From Chloroflexota bacterium (lineage in GTDB: Bacteria; Chloroflexota; Anaerolineae; VGOG01): 64,000 nucleotides of DNA. The stretch is from contig JAUWOY010000002.1 of the NCBI GenBank assembly GCA_030611885.1, forward strand, positions 1-64,000. Reading direction: 5' to 3'. A model generated the notes under the pieces. That model ran no database searches. It was not told where the DNA came from and saw nothing but the letters and a program-made list of their open reading frames with translations. The position numbers and the translations under genes are program-made. Positions 1 through 10,636 of this stretch are shown piece after piece (position 1 is the first letter of the stretch; every line of letters starts with the position of its first letter).

Positions 1-80
1 GGGCGGGCCGGGCCCCGTGGCCCCCGGGGCCCCCCCCCCCGCCCCCCCCCCCAACTCTGCGGGTGGGGAGTGGGGGCGCT

Positions 81-114
81 TCCCCCCCCGGTTTGGGGGG
101 GACTGAGGGGGGGC
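81..114. repeat. G/C-tract palindromic element (tcccccccc-ggttt-ggggggg-actgaggggggg), related to 7549-7584
   Basis: Near-identical layout to the element in the atpA 5' region; sits in a low-complexity contig edge. Confidence 0.5.
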
Positions 115-127
115 GGAGAGGAATCCA

Positions 128-1210
128 ATGACTAGAATAACCATCCCCATCGGCCCGCAGCACCCGGCGCTCAAGGAACCGCTCTCATTCCTGCTCACCG
201 TCGAGGGAGAGCGGATCGTGGAGAGCGCCCTGCGCATCGGCTACGTCCACCGTGGCCTCGAGCGCATCTGCCAGGGTCGCAACTATGTGCAGAACGTGCA
301 TGTGGTGGAGCGCATCTGCGGCATCTGCTCGCACGTCCACACCACCACCTATTGCCAGGGGGTCGAGGCGCTGCTGGGATTGCAGGTGCCCCCGCGAGCG
401 CTTTACCTGCGCACGCTGCTGTGCGAACTGGAGCGCATCCACAGTCACTTGCTCTGGCTGGGTGTGCTGGCCGAAAATGTGGGCTTCACCACCATCTTTA
501 TGTACGCCTGGCGCGACCGCGAGATCGTGCTGGACATTATGGAGGAACTCTCCGGCGGGCGCGTGGCCCACGCCGTCAACGTCATCGGCGGCGTGCGCAT
601 TGACCTGGATCGGGAGCACGTTCACTCCATTCTGGCGCGGCTCGATGAGTTGGAGCAGCAGATTGAGACCTTGCTGGGCGTGATTCAGCACGAGCGCACG
701 TTCCAGGCCCGCACGCGCGGCGTGGGCCATCTCTCGGCTGAACAGGTGCGCCGCTACTGCGTGGTGGGGCCGACGGCGCGCGCCTCCGGCGTGGACGTGG
801 ACGTGCGGCGCGATGCGCCCTACGCCGCCTACGACCAACTTGACTTCCAGGTCATCACCGCTGAGGAGGGGGACGTGTGGGCACGTACAATGGTGCGCAT
901 GCAGGAGACCATTGAAAGCCTGCACCTGTGTCGCCAACTGCTAATTGGGCTGCCAGATGGTCCGACGACGGTGCGTGCTCGACGCCGCGTGCCGCCTGGC
1001 GAGGTGGTCAGCCGTGGCGAGGCGCCGCGCGGCGAGTTGGTCTACTACATCCGCAGCGACGGCAGCGACAGGCCGGCGAGGGTCAAGATACGCACGCCCA
1101 CGCTGCCGGCGCTGAGCACCCTGCCCGACCAACTGCGGGACGTCAACACCGCCGACGTGCCCACCGTGCTGGCCGGCGTGGACCTGTGTATTGCATGTGC
1201 CGATCGGTGA
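128..1210 (+). CDS. Group 4 [NiFe]-hydrogenase large subunit (NuoD/Ech-like)
   Basis: RICGICSHVHT near the N-terminus and C-terminal DLCIACADR: both CxxC pairs present; followed by NuoH- and NuoI-like genes. Confidence 0.85.
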   Translation: MTRITIPIGPQHPALKEPLSFLLTVEGERIVESALRIGYVHRGLERICQGRNYVQNVHVVERICGICSHVHTTTYCQGVEALLGLQVPPRALYLRTLLCELERIHSHLLWLGVLAENVGFTTIFMYAWRDREIVLDIMEELSGGRVAHAVNVIGGVRIDLDREHVHSILARLDELEQQIETLLGVIQHERTFQARTRGVGHLSAEQVRRYCVVGPTARASGVDVDVRRDAPYAAYDQLDFQVITAEEGDVWARTMVRMQETIESLHLCRQLLIGLPDGPTTVRARRRVPPGEVVSRGEAPRGELVYYIRSDGSDRPARVKIRTPTLPALSTLPDQLRDVNTADVPTVLAGVDLCIACADR

Positions 1211-1223
1211 GAGGGTTGAAAGT

Positions 1224-2162
1224 ATGAGGGACTGGTTATCCACACTATTCGCGCTGCTGGTCTTCCCCGGCTTCGGGTTTCTCTTCGTCTGCGCGCTGGC
1301 CTTCCAGTGGATTGACCGGCGGGTGGCAGCGCGCTTGCAGGGACGCATCGGGCCGCCCTGGTTCCAGCCGCTGGCCGACTTTATCAAGTTAATGGCCAAA
1401 GAGGATATGCTGCCCGTCGGGGCCCACGAGTGGGCCTGCGCGGCGCTGCCAATGGTGTCACTGGCGACAGTGCTAACCGCCGCGCTGTATATCCCTGTCG
1501 GCGGACGGGCGGCCAGTGCCTTCGAGGGCGATTTGATTGTGGTGCTCTTCCTGCTCAGCATCCCGGCGCTGGCCTACTTCCTGGCCGGCTGGCTCTCCGT
1601 CAGCGTCTTCAGTGTCGTCGGCGGCAACCGCTCCCTGCTGCAATACTTTGCCTACGAGGTGCCCTTTCTCATGGTGCTCAGCGGCCCGGCCATCCTCAGC
1701 GGTTCCTGGTCCATCTCGCGCATCGCCGCGCAGCAGTCGCAGACGGCCTGGATGGTGCTCGTGCAGCCGCTGGGCTTCTTGCTGGCGCTCGTCGGGCTGA
1801 TTGGCAAACTTAAGCGATCGCCCTTCGACATCCCCAAGGCCAAGTCGGAGATCGGCGCCGGCCCGCTGACCGAGTTCAGCGGGCGCAAGTTGGCGTTGTG
1901 GCACCTCACACTGCACATGAAGACCGTGGTCGGCATCTTTCTGCTAGTCAACGTCTTCCTGGGCGGCTGTAGTATCGGGCTGGCCGTCCCGGCCGCGCTC
2001 ATCTTCAGCGTCAAGGCGTTGCTGATCCTGTTGATCCTCTCGGTGGCGAGCGTGCTCTATGCCCGCCTGCGCATTGACCAACTGGCGAACCTCGGCTGGC
2101 GGGTGCTGGCGCCGCTGGCGCTGCTGCAAATGTTGGTTATAATCTGGATCGGAGTTGGATAA
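1224..2162 (+). CDS. NuoH/EchB-like membrane subunit of group 4 hydrogenase
   Basis: Multi-TM protein with RLQGRIGPPWFQPLADFIKL and SPFDIPKAKSEIGAGPLTEFSG motifs. Confidence 0.85.
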   Translation: MRDWLSTLFALLVFPGFGFLFVCALAFQWIDRRVAARLQGRIGPPWFQPLADFIKLMAKEDMLPVGAHEWACAALPMVSLATVLTAALYIPVGGRAASAFEGDLIVVLFLLSIPALAYFLAGWLSVSVFSVVGGNRSLLQYFAYEVPFLMVLSGPAILSGSWSISRIAAQQSQTAWMVLVQPLGFLLALVGLIGKLKRSPFDIPKAKSEIGAGPLTEFSGRKLALWHLTLHMKTVVGIFLLVNVFLGGCSIGLAVPAALIFSVKALLILLILSVASVLYARLRIDQLANLGWRVLAPLALLQMLVIIWIGVG

Positions 2163-2164
2163 AG

Positions 2165-2581
2165 ATGACTCGTCTTCATTCGCTGGTCTACCTGTTGCCG
2201 CAGTTGTGGCGCACACTGTTCACCCGGCCGATCACGGTGCGCTACCCCTTAGGGCCGCTGGAGTTGCCTCCCTACTTCAGGGGCCGCGTAGTGATCGATA
2301 TAGACCTCTGCCGGGGGTGTGGGTTGTGCGTGCGCGATTGTCCCGCCTTTGCCCTTGAGCTGGAGCGCGAGAGCGATACCCTGGGTCCATCGAAGGGCCG
2401 CGACCAGTTCCGGCTGATCCACTACCACGACCGCTGTGCCTATTGCGGGCAGTGTCAGGATGTCTGCCGTTACGAGGCCATCTGGCTGACGAGCGAGTAC
2501 GTGCCCGCTGCGGCCGACCGCGACGCGCTGCGCGAGGAGTTCAGCAAGGATGCATTTTACGTGAGTGATATGGCATCTTGA
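2165..2581 (+). CDS. NuoI/EchF-like 2x[4Fe-4S] ferredoxin subunit
   Basis: CRGCGLCVRDCP and CAYCGQCQDVC motifs; operon position. Confidence 0.85.
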   Translation: MTRLHSLVYLLPQLWRTLFTRPITVRYPLGPLELPPYFRGRVVIDIDLCRGCGLCVRDCPAFALELERESDTLGPSKGRDQFRLIHYHDRCAYCGQCQDVCRYEAIWLTSEYVPAAADRDALREEFSKDAFYVSDMAS

Positions 2582-2682
2582 CAAGACTTAACCTAAGTGC
2601 TACAATATCTCCGCCGCCGAGCACCGCTAGCCCAGCGTTGCAGCGGCGTTTGTTTTTATGTATACGGTGTGGAGGTGCAACG

Positions 2683-4703
<2,021 letters not shown>

Positions 4704-4728
4704 GCGCTTGCTTTGCAACTGGAGTGAC

Positions 4729-5163
4729 ATGGCTAAGACAATGCAGTTGGAGATCGTCACCCCCGACGAGATTGTCTTGAACACCGATGTAGAGGCGATT
4801 CGCGTGCAACTCCCCGACGGCTGGTGGGGCATTCTGCCGGGACACGCGCCCTTTCTGGCGCACGTCGTTGCCGGCATCATGCTCTATCGCCGGCAGGGAG
4901 ACACCCGCTACGTGGCCCTGTACCAGGGCACGATTGAAGTGCAGCGACACCCTGCCAAGCCAAACCGCGTGCTGGTGTTGACGGCCGCCGCCGAAGAAGG
5001 CGAAGACCTGATGGTGTTGGAACGTGCGCTGGAGCGACAACGAGCCCGGCTGAACCAGATCGCCCAGGAAGCCCACATCGAATTCACGCGGGCGCGGATG
5101 GCCCTGGAGCGGGCGCTGCGCGAGACGGCGGAATTGCCTCCGCTGGGGCCGGCGGCAGTCTGA
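4729..5163 (+). CDS. atpC: F-type ATP synthase epsilon subunit
   Basis: MQLEIVTPDEIVLNTDVEAIRVQLPDGWWGILPGHAPFLAHV N-terminal fold. Confidence 0.9.
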   Translation: MAKTMQLEIVTPDEIVLNTDVEAIRVQLPDGWWGILPGHAPFLAHVVAGIMLYRRQGDTRYVALYQGTIEVQRHPAKPNRVLVLTAAAEEGEDLMVLERALERQRARLNQIAQEAHIEFTRARMALERALRETAELPPLGPAAV

Positions 5164-5170
5164 ACAATTC

Positions 5171-5227
5171 GTTCGTAGTGACGACTTCAGTCGTCTACAG
5201 TGAGCGACTGAAGTCGCTACTACGAAC
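5171..5227. repeat. Palindromic element gttcgtagtgacgacttcagtcgt...gcgactgaagtcgctactacgaac
   Basis: Near-perfect inverted repeat read directly. Confidence 0.85.
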
Positions 5228-5231
5228 CCTT

Positions 5232-5573
5232 ATGAGAAGAAGAATGGATGACGAGCGATCCCCTCCAACGCCCCAACAGCCAGAGGACAGGCCCGAAAGC
5301 TTCTGGCGCCTGGCCGCCCAGGCGACCACCTTGGGCTGGAACCTAGTAGTGCCCATCGTGGGCGGCGTGCTGCTGGGACGCTACCTGGACGACATGTTCG
5401 ACAAGGAGTTCACCTGGACTCTCTCACTGCTGCTGATGGGCGTGGCGGTGGCGTTTAACAATCTGTACGCCACGTACATCGAGCACAGCGACGCCGAACC
5501 GCTCGGGAAACGCATCCAGAAACGTCGCCAGAAGAAGGCCAAAGAGAGTGAGAACCATGCAGAGAATAAGTAA
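5232..5573 (+). CDS. AtpI/AtpQ-like small membrane subunit of N-ATPase
   Basis: Two TM segments (VVPIVGGVLLGRYLDDMF...TLSLLLMGVAVAFNNLY); position between epsilon and a; start moved past the palindrome. Confidence 0.75.
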   Translation: MRRRMDDERSPPTPQQPEDRPESFWRLAAQATTLGWNLVVPIVGGVLLGRYLDDMFDKEFTWTLSLLLMGVAVAFNNLYATYIEHSDAEPLGKRIQKRRQKKAKESENHAENK

Positions 5574-6336
5574 CCCGCGCACCCTGGTGCTCCTGATCGT
5601 GCTGGTCATCGGCCTGGCCGTGGTCAGCAACCTGCTGCAGGGGCCGGCTGGCGAAGCCGAGGAGCCCGACGTCGCCGCAGAGATCACGCCGCACGTGGTC
5701 TTCACCATGGGGCCGTTGGAGGTGACCTCGACGGTCGTCAACACCTGGGCGATGATGCTCCTGCTCGGCGCGGGGGCCTACCTGCTCGGGCGCAACCTCA
5801 AGCCACGCCCAGGTCTGGCGCAGAATATGCTGGAGTGGATCGTCGAAGCCGTCGAGAAGTTGATCCGTGAAATGGTGGGCGTCGAGGACACGGCGATTTT
5901 CCTGCCTGTCGTGGGTACGCTGGCCTTTTTCATCGGCACCGCGAACCTGATTGGCCTGCTCCCCGGCCTGAAATCTCCCACGCCGGACATCAACACGCCG
6001 CTGTCCATGGCGCTGGTCGTCTTCTTCAGCGTGCCCTATTTCGGGGTTCGCACGCGCGGCGTGTGGAGCTACCTGAAGCATTACGTCGAACCGATCTTCT
6101 TAATGCTGCCCATCGAAATCGCCAGCGAGATCGCACGTACTTTTTCGCTCACCTTCCGACTGTTCGGCAACATCATGGGAGAGGAGATCATCATCAGCAT
6201 CATGTTTATCGTGATGCCACTCTTCGTGCCGGTGCCGATGATGCTGTTCAGCATCTTTACCGGCCTGCTGCAAGCGTATATCTTTACACTTCTGACCTGC
6301 GTGTATATCGGCGGAGCGGTCAAAGCGCACCACTGA
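5557..6336 (+). CDS. atpB: F-type ATP synthase subunit a
   Basis: EIASEIARTFSLTFRLFGNIMGEEI motif. Confidence 0.95.
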   Translation: MQRISNPRTLVLLIVLVIGLAVVSNLLQGPAGEAEEPDVAAEITPHVVFTMGPLEVTSTVVNTWAMMLLLGAGAYLLGRNLKPRPGLAQNMLEWIVEAVEKLIREMVGVEDTAIFLPVVGTLAFFIGTANLIGLLPGLKSPTPDINTPLSMALVVFFSVPYFGVRTRGVWSYLKHYVEPIFLMLPIEIASEIARTFSLTFRLFGNIMGEEIIISIMFIVMPLFVPVPMMLFSIFTGLLQAYIFTLLTCVYIGGAVKAHH

Positions 6337-6341
6337 TCACC

Positions 6342-6375
6342 AGAAACCAGGTTTTTTCCGAAAAACCTGGTTTCT
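6342..6375. repeat. Palindromic element family A copy 1 (agaaaccaggttttt-tccg-aaaaacctggtttct)
   Basis: Perfect 15-bp inverted repeat, 4-nt loop. Confidence 0.9.
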
Positions 6376-6407
6376 AAAGAACATAAATCACAACAAGGAG
6401 AAATGAA

Positions 6408-6692
6408 ATGGATTGGAATAACCTGCCGTGGGATAAGATCTTTATCGTGTTGACAGTCTTGATCTCTGGGCCGGGCGTCATCATAGGTATCGTCGTGCCA
6501 GCCATCGGGCAGATGATCGTCGCCACTGCCGGGCTGAAAGCAATTGCCCGGCAGCCCGAAGCGGGCGACCGTATCAACAGCATCGTGCTGCTTTCTCTGG
6601 CCATGCTGGAGTCGCTGGCCATCTACGTGTTGGCGGTCATCTTGATCCTGATCTTTGCCAACCCGATGCTCAAGTACATCGTCGGCGAGTAG
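6408..6692 (+). CDS. atpE: F-type ATP synthase subunit c (Na+-ligand signature)
   Basis: Two TM helices, ARQPEA loop, Q in TM1 and ES....Y in TM2. Confidence 0.93.
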   Translation: MDWNNLPWDKIFIVLTVLISGPGVIIGIVVPAIGQMIVATAGLKAIARQPEAGDRINSIVLLSLAMLESLAIYVLAVILILIFANPMLKYIVGE

Positions 6693-6766
6693 CGAATAGC
6701 GAATAGCGGCTAGCAGTCATCGAAGTACGTTGACTGCCAGCCGCTGACCGCCGACTGGAGGTGGTT

Positions 6767-7513
6767 ATGCTGAACATTAACCTGAGCACACTGCTTCTCC
6801 AGGTCGCCAATTTCCTCATCATGGCCTACATCCTGACTCGCTTTCTCTTCAAGCCACTGAAAGAGATGCTCGATAAGCGTGCGAGCCGGGTGACCAGGGC
6901 GGTGGATGAGGCAGAAAAGGCTACTCGCGAAGCCGAAGTGTTGAGGCTGGAGTATGAGAAAAAGCACGATAACATTGACGCGGAGATTGTGGCGCTCAAG
7001 AACGAAGCGCGCATAGTCGTTGATGAAACGCGGAAACAGATGCTCCAAGAGGCCTATCAGGAGATCGAGGCCATGCGCGCGCGCGCCAGCGAGGAGATCG
7101 AACAACAGCGTGCCGACGCGCTGCGCCTGCATCGCAGCAAGATCGGCGAACTGGTGGCTACACTCACCCGGCGCATGATGGAAGACATCCTCAACCCACA
7201 ACTCCATCAGACTTACCTGGATGCCTTTCTGGATCAATTACGCTCAGCGCAGTTGGAAGGACGCATCTCCACCGGCGGCGAAGAAACCGTCTCGGCTGAA
7301 CTGATCACAACGATCCCCCTGGCCCAGGAAAACAAAGCGCGGATCGCGACCACGTTGGAGACAGTGGTGTCCCAACCCATTGACCTGACCTGCCGCGTTG
7401 ATGCCGGCCTGGTCGCCGGCGCGATGGTGCGCCTGGGCGACACGCTGATTGACGGCAGCCTGCAAGGGCAACTCCAACAACTGCGCAGCCGGTACGAGGC
7501 AGAAATTGCCTGA
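6767..7513 (+). CDS. atpF: N-ATPase subunit b with delta-like C-terminus
   Basis: N-terminal TM + long coil; C-terminal CRVDAGLVAGAMVRLGDTLIDGSLQGQLQQLRSRY resembles the delta subunit C-terminus; no separate atpH. Confidence 0.85.
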   Translation: MLNINLSTLLLQVANFLIMAYILTRFLFKPLKEMLDKRASRVTRAVDEAEKATREAEVLRLEYEKKHDNIDAEIVALKNEARIVVDETRKQMLQEAYQEIEAMRARASEEIEQQRADALRLHRSKIGELVATLTRRMMEDILNPQLHQTYLDAFLDQLRSAQLEGRISTGGEETVSAELITTIPLAQENKARIATTLETVVSQPIDLTCRVDAGLVAGAMVRLGDTLIDGSLQGQLQQLRSRYEAEIA

Positions 7514-7517
7514 GTCT

Positions 7518-9194
7518 ATGCTCAAGTCTATGAACGAGCCTGCTAAATCCTCCCCCCCAAAGTTGGGGGGGACCGAGGGGGGGCTGCCCTCTCCATTACA
7601 CACCGACGACTTGCTTGACCTCATCGCCCGCCTGGGCGATGAGCAGCGCTATCAACTCCGCCAGATTGAACTGGCATACAATCTCGAGACCGAGTATCAC
7701 GTTTCGGCCTTGCGTGGGCTGATTGACCAATACCACTACCGCTTGTCGGCGCAGAGCGTGGGCTCGGTCAAACAGGTGGGCGATGGCGTGGCTATCGTCT
7801 CTGGTCTGCGCGGCGTGATGGCGGACGAGCTGGTCCTGTTCCCCGACGGCACTTATGGTCTGGCGTTGGATCTCGATCACAACTACGTGGGCTGCGTGCT
7901 CCTGGGGACTGACGAGAACATCCACGCGGGCGACATTGTGAAAGGGACAGGGCAGGTGATTGACGTGCCGGTGGGCGAACCGCTCCTGGGGCGCGTGGTC
8001 AATGCGCTGGGCCAGCCCATTGACGACCTGGGGCCGCTGGAGGCCCCAGAGAAGATCGTGCGTCGTCCCATAGACTACCGGGCGCCGACCTTCATCCAGC
8101 GTGCGCCGGTCAGCGAGCCGCTGCAAACTGGCATCAAGGCCGTTGACTCGGTCATCCCGTTGGGGCGCGGGCAGCGCGAGTTGATTATCGGCGACCGGCA
8201 GATCGGCAAAACCGCCATCGCCGTTGACACGGTCATCAACCAGCGCGACCAGGGTGTCACCTGCATCTACGTTTGCATCGGGCAGAAGATGTCTACCGTG
8301 GCGCAGATGGTGGAGACGTTTCGTGAACACGACGCGCTGGACTACACCACGGTCGTGGTCGCCAGCGCCGAGGAACCGCCCTCGATGGCCTACCTGGCTC
8401 CCTATGCTGGCTGCGCCATGGCCGAAGCATTTATGTACGCTGGCCGGCACGCGCTGATCATCTACGATGACCTGACCAAACACGCCATCGCTTACCGCCA
8501 GCTCTCACTGCTACTCCAGCGACCGGCGGGACGTGAGGCTTATCCGGGCGACATCTTTTACCTCCACTCGCGCCTGCTCGAACGCGCTGCTCGTCTCTCT
8601 GCCGCGCACGGCGGGGGGAGTATGACCGCCCTGCCCATCGTCGAGACCCAGGCTGGCAACATCGCGGCCTACATCCCCACTAACCTCATCTCCATCACCG
8701 ATGGGCAGATTTACCTGACCACGCAACTCTTCAATCAGAACATCCGCCCGGCCATAGATGTAGGGCTCTCCGTCTCCCGCGTGGGCGGCGCAGCGCAGAA
8801 CAGCGCCATGCGCGCTGTGTCGCGCCACCTGGCGCTGGACATCGCCCAGTTCCTCGAACTGCAGATCTTTGCCCGCTTTGGCACCGAGCTGGACAGAGCG
8901 ACGCGCGAACAGTTGGCGCGCGGCGAGCGGGTGCGCGCGATCTTGACCCAACCCCAGTACGAGCCCATGCCGGTCGCGCACCAGGTGGTCGTCATCTATG
9001 CCGCCGGGCAGGGCTACCTGGACGACGTTCCAGTCGAGCAGGCGCGCCGTTTCGAGACGCTTTTGCTCAAATTCTTGCAACAGCAATGCTCCGGCCTGCT
9101 GGCCGAGTTCTCCACCGGCCACTGGAACCCCAACCTGGAGACAGACCTACGGAACGCGCTGGAGCGTTTCAAGGAGCAGGTATGGCATACGTAG
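7518..9194 (+). CDS. atpA: F-type ATP synthase alpha subunit
   Basis: GDRQIGKTA P-loop, full-length alpha homology. Confidence 0.95.
   Translation: MLKSMNEPAKSSPPKLGGTEGGLPSPLHTDDLLDLIARLGDEQRYQLRQIELAYNLETEYHVSALRGLIDQYHYRLSAQSVGSVKQVGDGVAIVSGLRGVMADELVLFPDGTYGLALDLDHNYVGCVLLGTDENIHAGDIVKGTGQVIDVPVGEPLLGRVVNALGQPIDDLGPLEAPEKIVRRPIDYRAPTFIQRAPVSEPLQTGIKAVDSVIPLGRGQRELIIGDRQIGKTAIAVDTVINQRDQGVTCIYVCIGQKMSTVAQMVETFREHDALDYTTVVVASAEEPPSMAYLAPYAGCAMAEAFMYAGRHALIIYDDLTKHAIAYRQLSLLLQRPAGREAYPGDIFYLHSRLLERAARLSAAHGGGSMTALPIVETQAGNIAAYIPTNLISITDGQIYLTTQLFNQNIRPAIDVGLSVSRVGGAAQNSAMRAVSRHLALDIAQFLELQIFARFGTELDRATREQLARGERVRAILTQPQYEPMPVAHQVVVIYAAGQGYLDDVPVEQARRFETLLLKFLQQQCSGLLAEFSTGHWNPNLETDLRNALERFKEQVWHT
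7549..7584. repeat. G/C-tract palindromic element encoding SSPPKLGGTEGGLP
   Basis: tcccccccaaagttgggggggaccgaggggggg read directly; compare 81-114. Confidence 0.75.
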
Positions 9195-10171
9195 CCAGCG
9201 AGATACAGCACCGTCTTCAGAGCCTGGAGGACATTCGCCATTTATTGCGCTCTATCCGGGCCATGTCGGCCATCTGCTGGCGGCGGGCGCGGGCGCGGCT
9301 GCGTTCAGCGCAACAGTACGCCAGCGCCGTTGATCGGCAACTCGCCCTGGCCACGACCTTCCCCACGGCGCTGACGCGAGGCACGCATCATCCTCCCAGG
9401 GGAGGCGTCCCCGACGCTCAAAGGCCTGCTGCCCTGCCTGTCCCAAGCGTAGCCGAGGGAAGCATAGCCGAAGGGAGCGTGGGACTGATCGCGTTGACCT
9501 CCGACCGTGGGCTGTGCGGCACATTCAACGTCGGCCTGGTGGCCCACGCCCTGGACTTCATCGAGCGCGAGCGGGAGGGGGGAAGAGAGATCAAGGTCAT
9601 TGCCCTGGGAGAGTATGGGGAAAGGTTTTTTCGCCGCGCCGACTGCGAGTTGCTCTACACGCAGCATTTCCCGCTCACCCACGCCGTCTCCTTCGTCGAA
9701 GCGCGCGACATCGTGGCCAAGGTCAAGCGTTTCTACGAAGTAAAAGCCTTCAACACGCTGTATCTAATCTACAACCAATTCGTCTCATTTGGCCGTTATC
9801 AGCGGGTCGAGGTGCGCCTGCTGCCACCCGACCTCGCCGCCGTCTGGCGCAGCGTCCGGGAATCGTTGCAGAGTGATCAACCCCTCGTGCCAGAGGATCT
9901 GATCCTGGGCACACCGCCGCGGGGTCTCCAGGATTTCCTGCTCTGGGAACACCTGGCCGTGCAGGTCTACCTGGCGCTGGTTGAATCTATGGTCAGCGAA
10001 CAGGGAGCACGCTTACAGACGATGGACGCGGCCATCACCAACCTGGACGAGCGCGTAGAGCAGTTGCGGCTCCAGTACCACGCTATCCGTCAAGAGAGCA
10101 TCACCAGAGAGGTTTTGGAGGTGCAGAGTAACGCCCGCAGCAGGCGTTCCTACGGGATGGCGGGCTCCTGA
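9182..10171 (+). CDS. atpG: F-type ATP synthase gamma subunit (with ~35-aa insert)
   Basis: Gamma N- and C-terminal helices (EIQHRLQSLEDIRHLLRSIRAMS; ITREVLEVQSNARS) and SDRGLCGTFN. Confidence 0.9.
   Translation: MAYVASEIQHRLQSLEDIRHLLRSIRAMSAICWRRARARLRSAQQYASAVDRQLALATTFPTALTRGTHHPPRGGVPDAQRPAALPVPSVAEGSIAEGSVGLIALTSDRGLCGTFNVGLVAHALDFIEREREGGREIKVIALGEYGERFFRRADCELLYTQHFPLTHAVSFVEARDIVAKVKRFYEVKAFNTLYLIYNQFVSFGRYQRVEVRLLPPDLAAVWRSVRESLQSDQPLVPEDLILGTPPRGLQDFLLWEHLAVQVYLALVESMVSEQGARLQTMDAAITNLDERVEQLRLQYHAIRQESITREVLEVQSNARSRRSYGMAGS
9446..9475. repeat. 15-bp tandem duplication (agcrtagccgarggga x2) inside atpG
   Basis: agcgtagccgaggga agcatagccgaaggga; encodes SVAEGSIAEGS. Confidence 0.8.
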
Positions 10172-10190
10172 CGTCGAGGGAAGGTTCTGC

Positions 10191-10520
10191 ATGAAATTCA
10201 TTGTCAGCGTTGTGAACAGAGATGACGCCCTGCCGTTGGTTGATGTCCTGGTTACAAATGGATACCGGGTCACCACATTCAAAACCGCTGGAGGATTTCT
10301 ACGTAAAGAGAACGTGACGCTCTTCACCTGCGTGGAAGATGAGCAGGTGGAGGAGGTCGTCCGTTTGATCCATGACAACTGCCACGCCCGCATCCAGCGT
10401 GTGGGGTCTTTGCCCCCGGTGATGGAAGCGGGAGAGTCGTACGTTCTGGCCACCGAGGAGGTGGAGGTGGGCGGCGCGGTGATCTTTGTGCTCGACGTTG
10501 CGCAGTTCTTGAAGGCCTAG
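10191..10520 (+). CDS. P-II-like cyclic-di-AMP receptor (DarA/PstA family)
   Basis: MKFIVSVVNRDDALPLVDVLVTNGYRVTTFKTAGGFLRKENVTLFTCVEDEQVEEVVRLI...EVEVGGAVIFVLDV matches family pattern. Confidence 0.8.
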   Translation: MKFIVSVVNRDDALPLVDVLVTNGYRVTTFKTAGGFLRKENVTLFTCVEDEQVEEVVRLIHDNCHARIQRVGSLPPVMEAGESYVLATEEVEVGGAVIFVLDVAQFLKA

Positions 10521-10563
10521 GCCAGGGGTTCATTTTGGGCTCTTTTTGGTTGCACGAGCAAGC

Positions 10564-10592
10564 TTGCCTTCAAAGAAAAGGTATGATATAAT
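10564..10592 (+). promoter_or_regulatory. sigma70-like promoter upstream of gap (TTGCCT-N17-TATAAT)
   Basis: Hexamers and spacing read directly. Confidence 0.6.
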
Positions 10593-10636
10593 ATTGCAGC
10601 GTGACATTTATAACAACTCAACGAAGGAGGAGTCAA

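Noticed and set aside
185-937. Long antisense ORFs (e.g. 185-937 -, 3387-4190 -, 7596-8483 -, 12563-13591 -, 24750-25688 -)
   Set aside because: Antisense shadows of GC-rich coding genes; no recognisable domains and His/Gln/Gly-rich composition typical of spurious frames
6342-6375. Terminator between atpB and atpE
   Set aside because: The same arms recur elsewhere with different loops, including inside genes, and there is no U-tract after the stem; treated as a dispersed repeat
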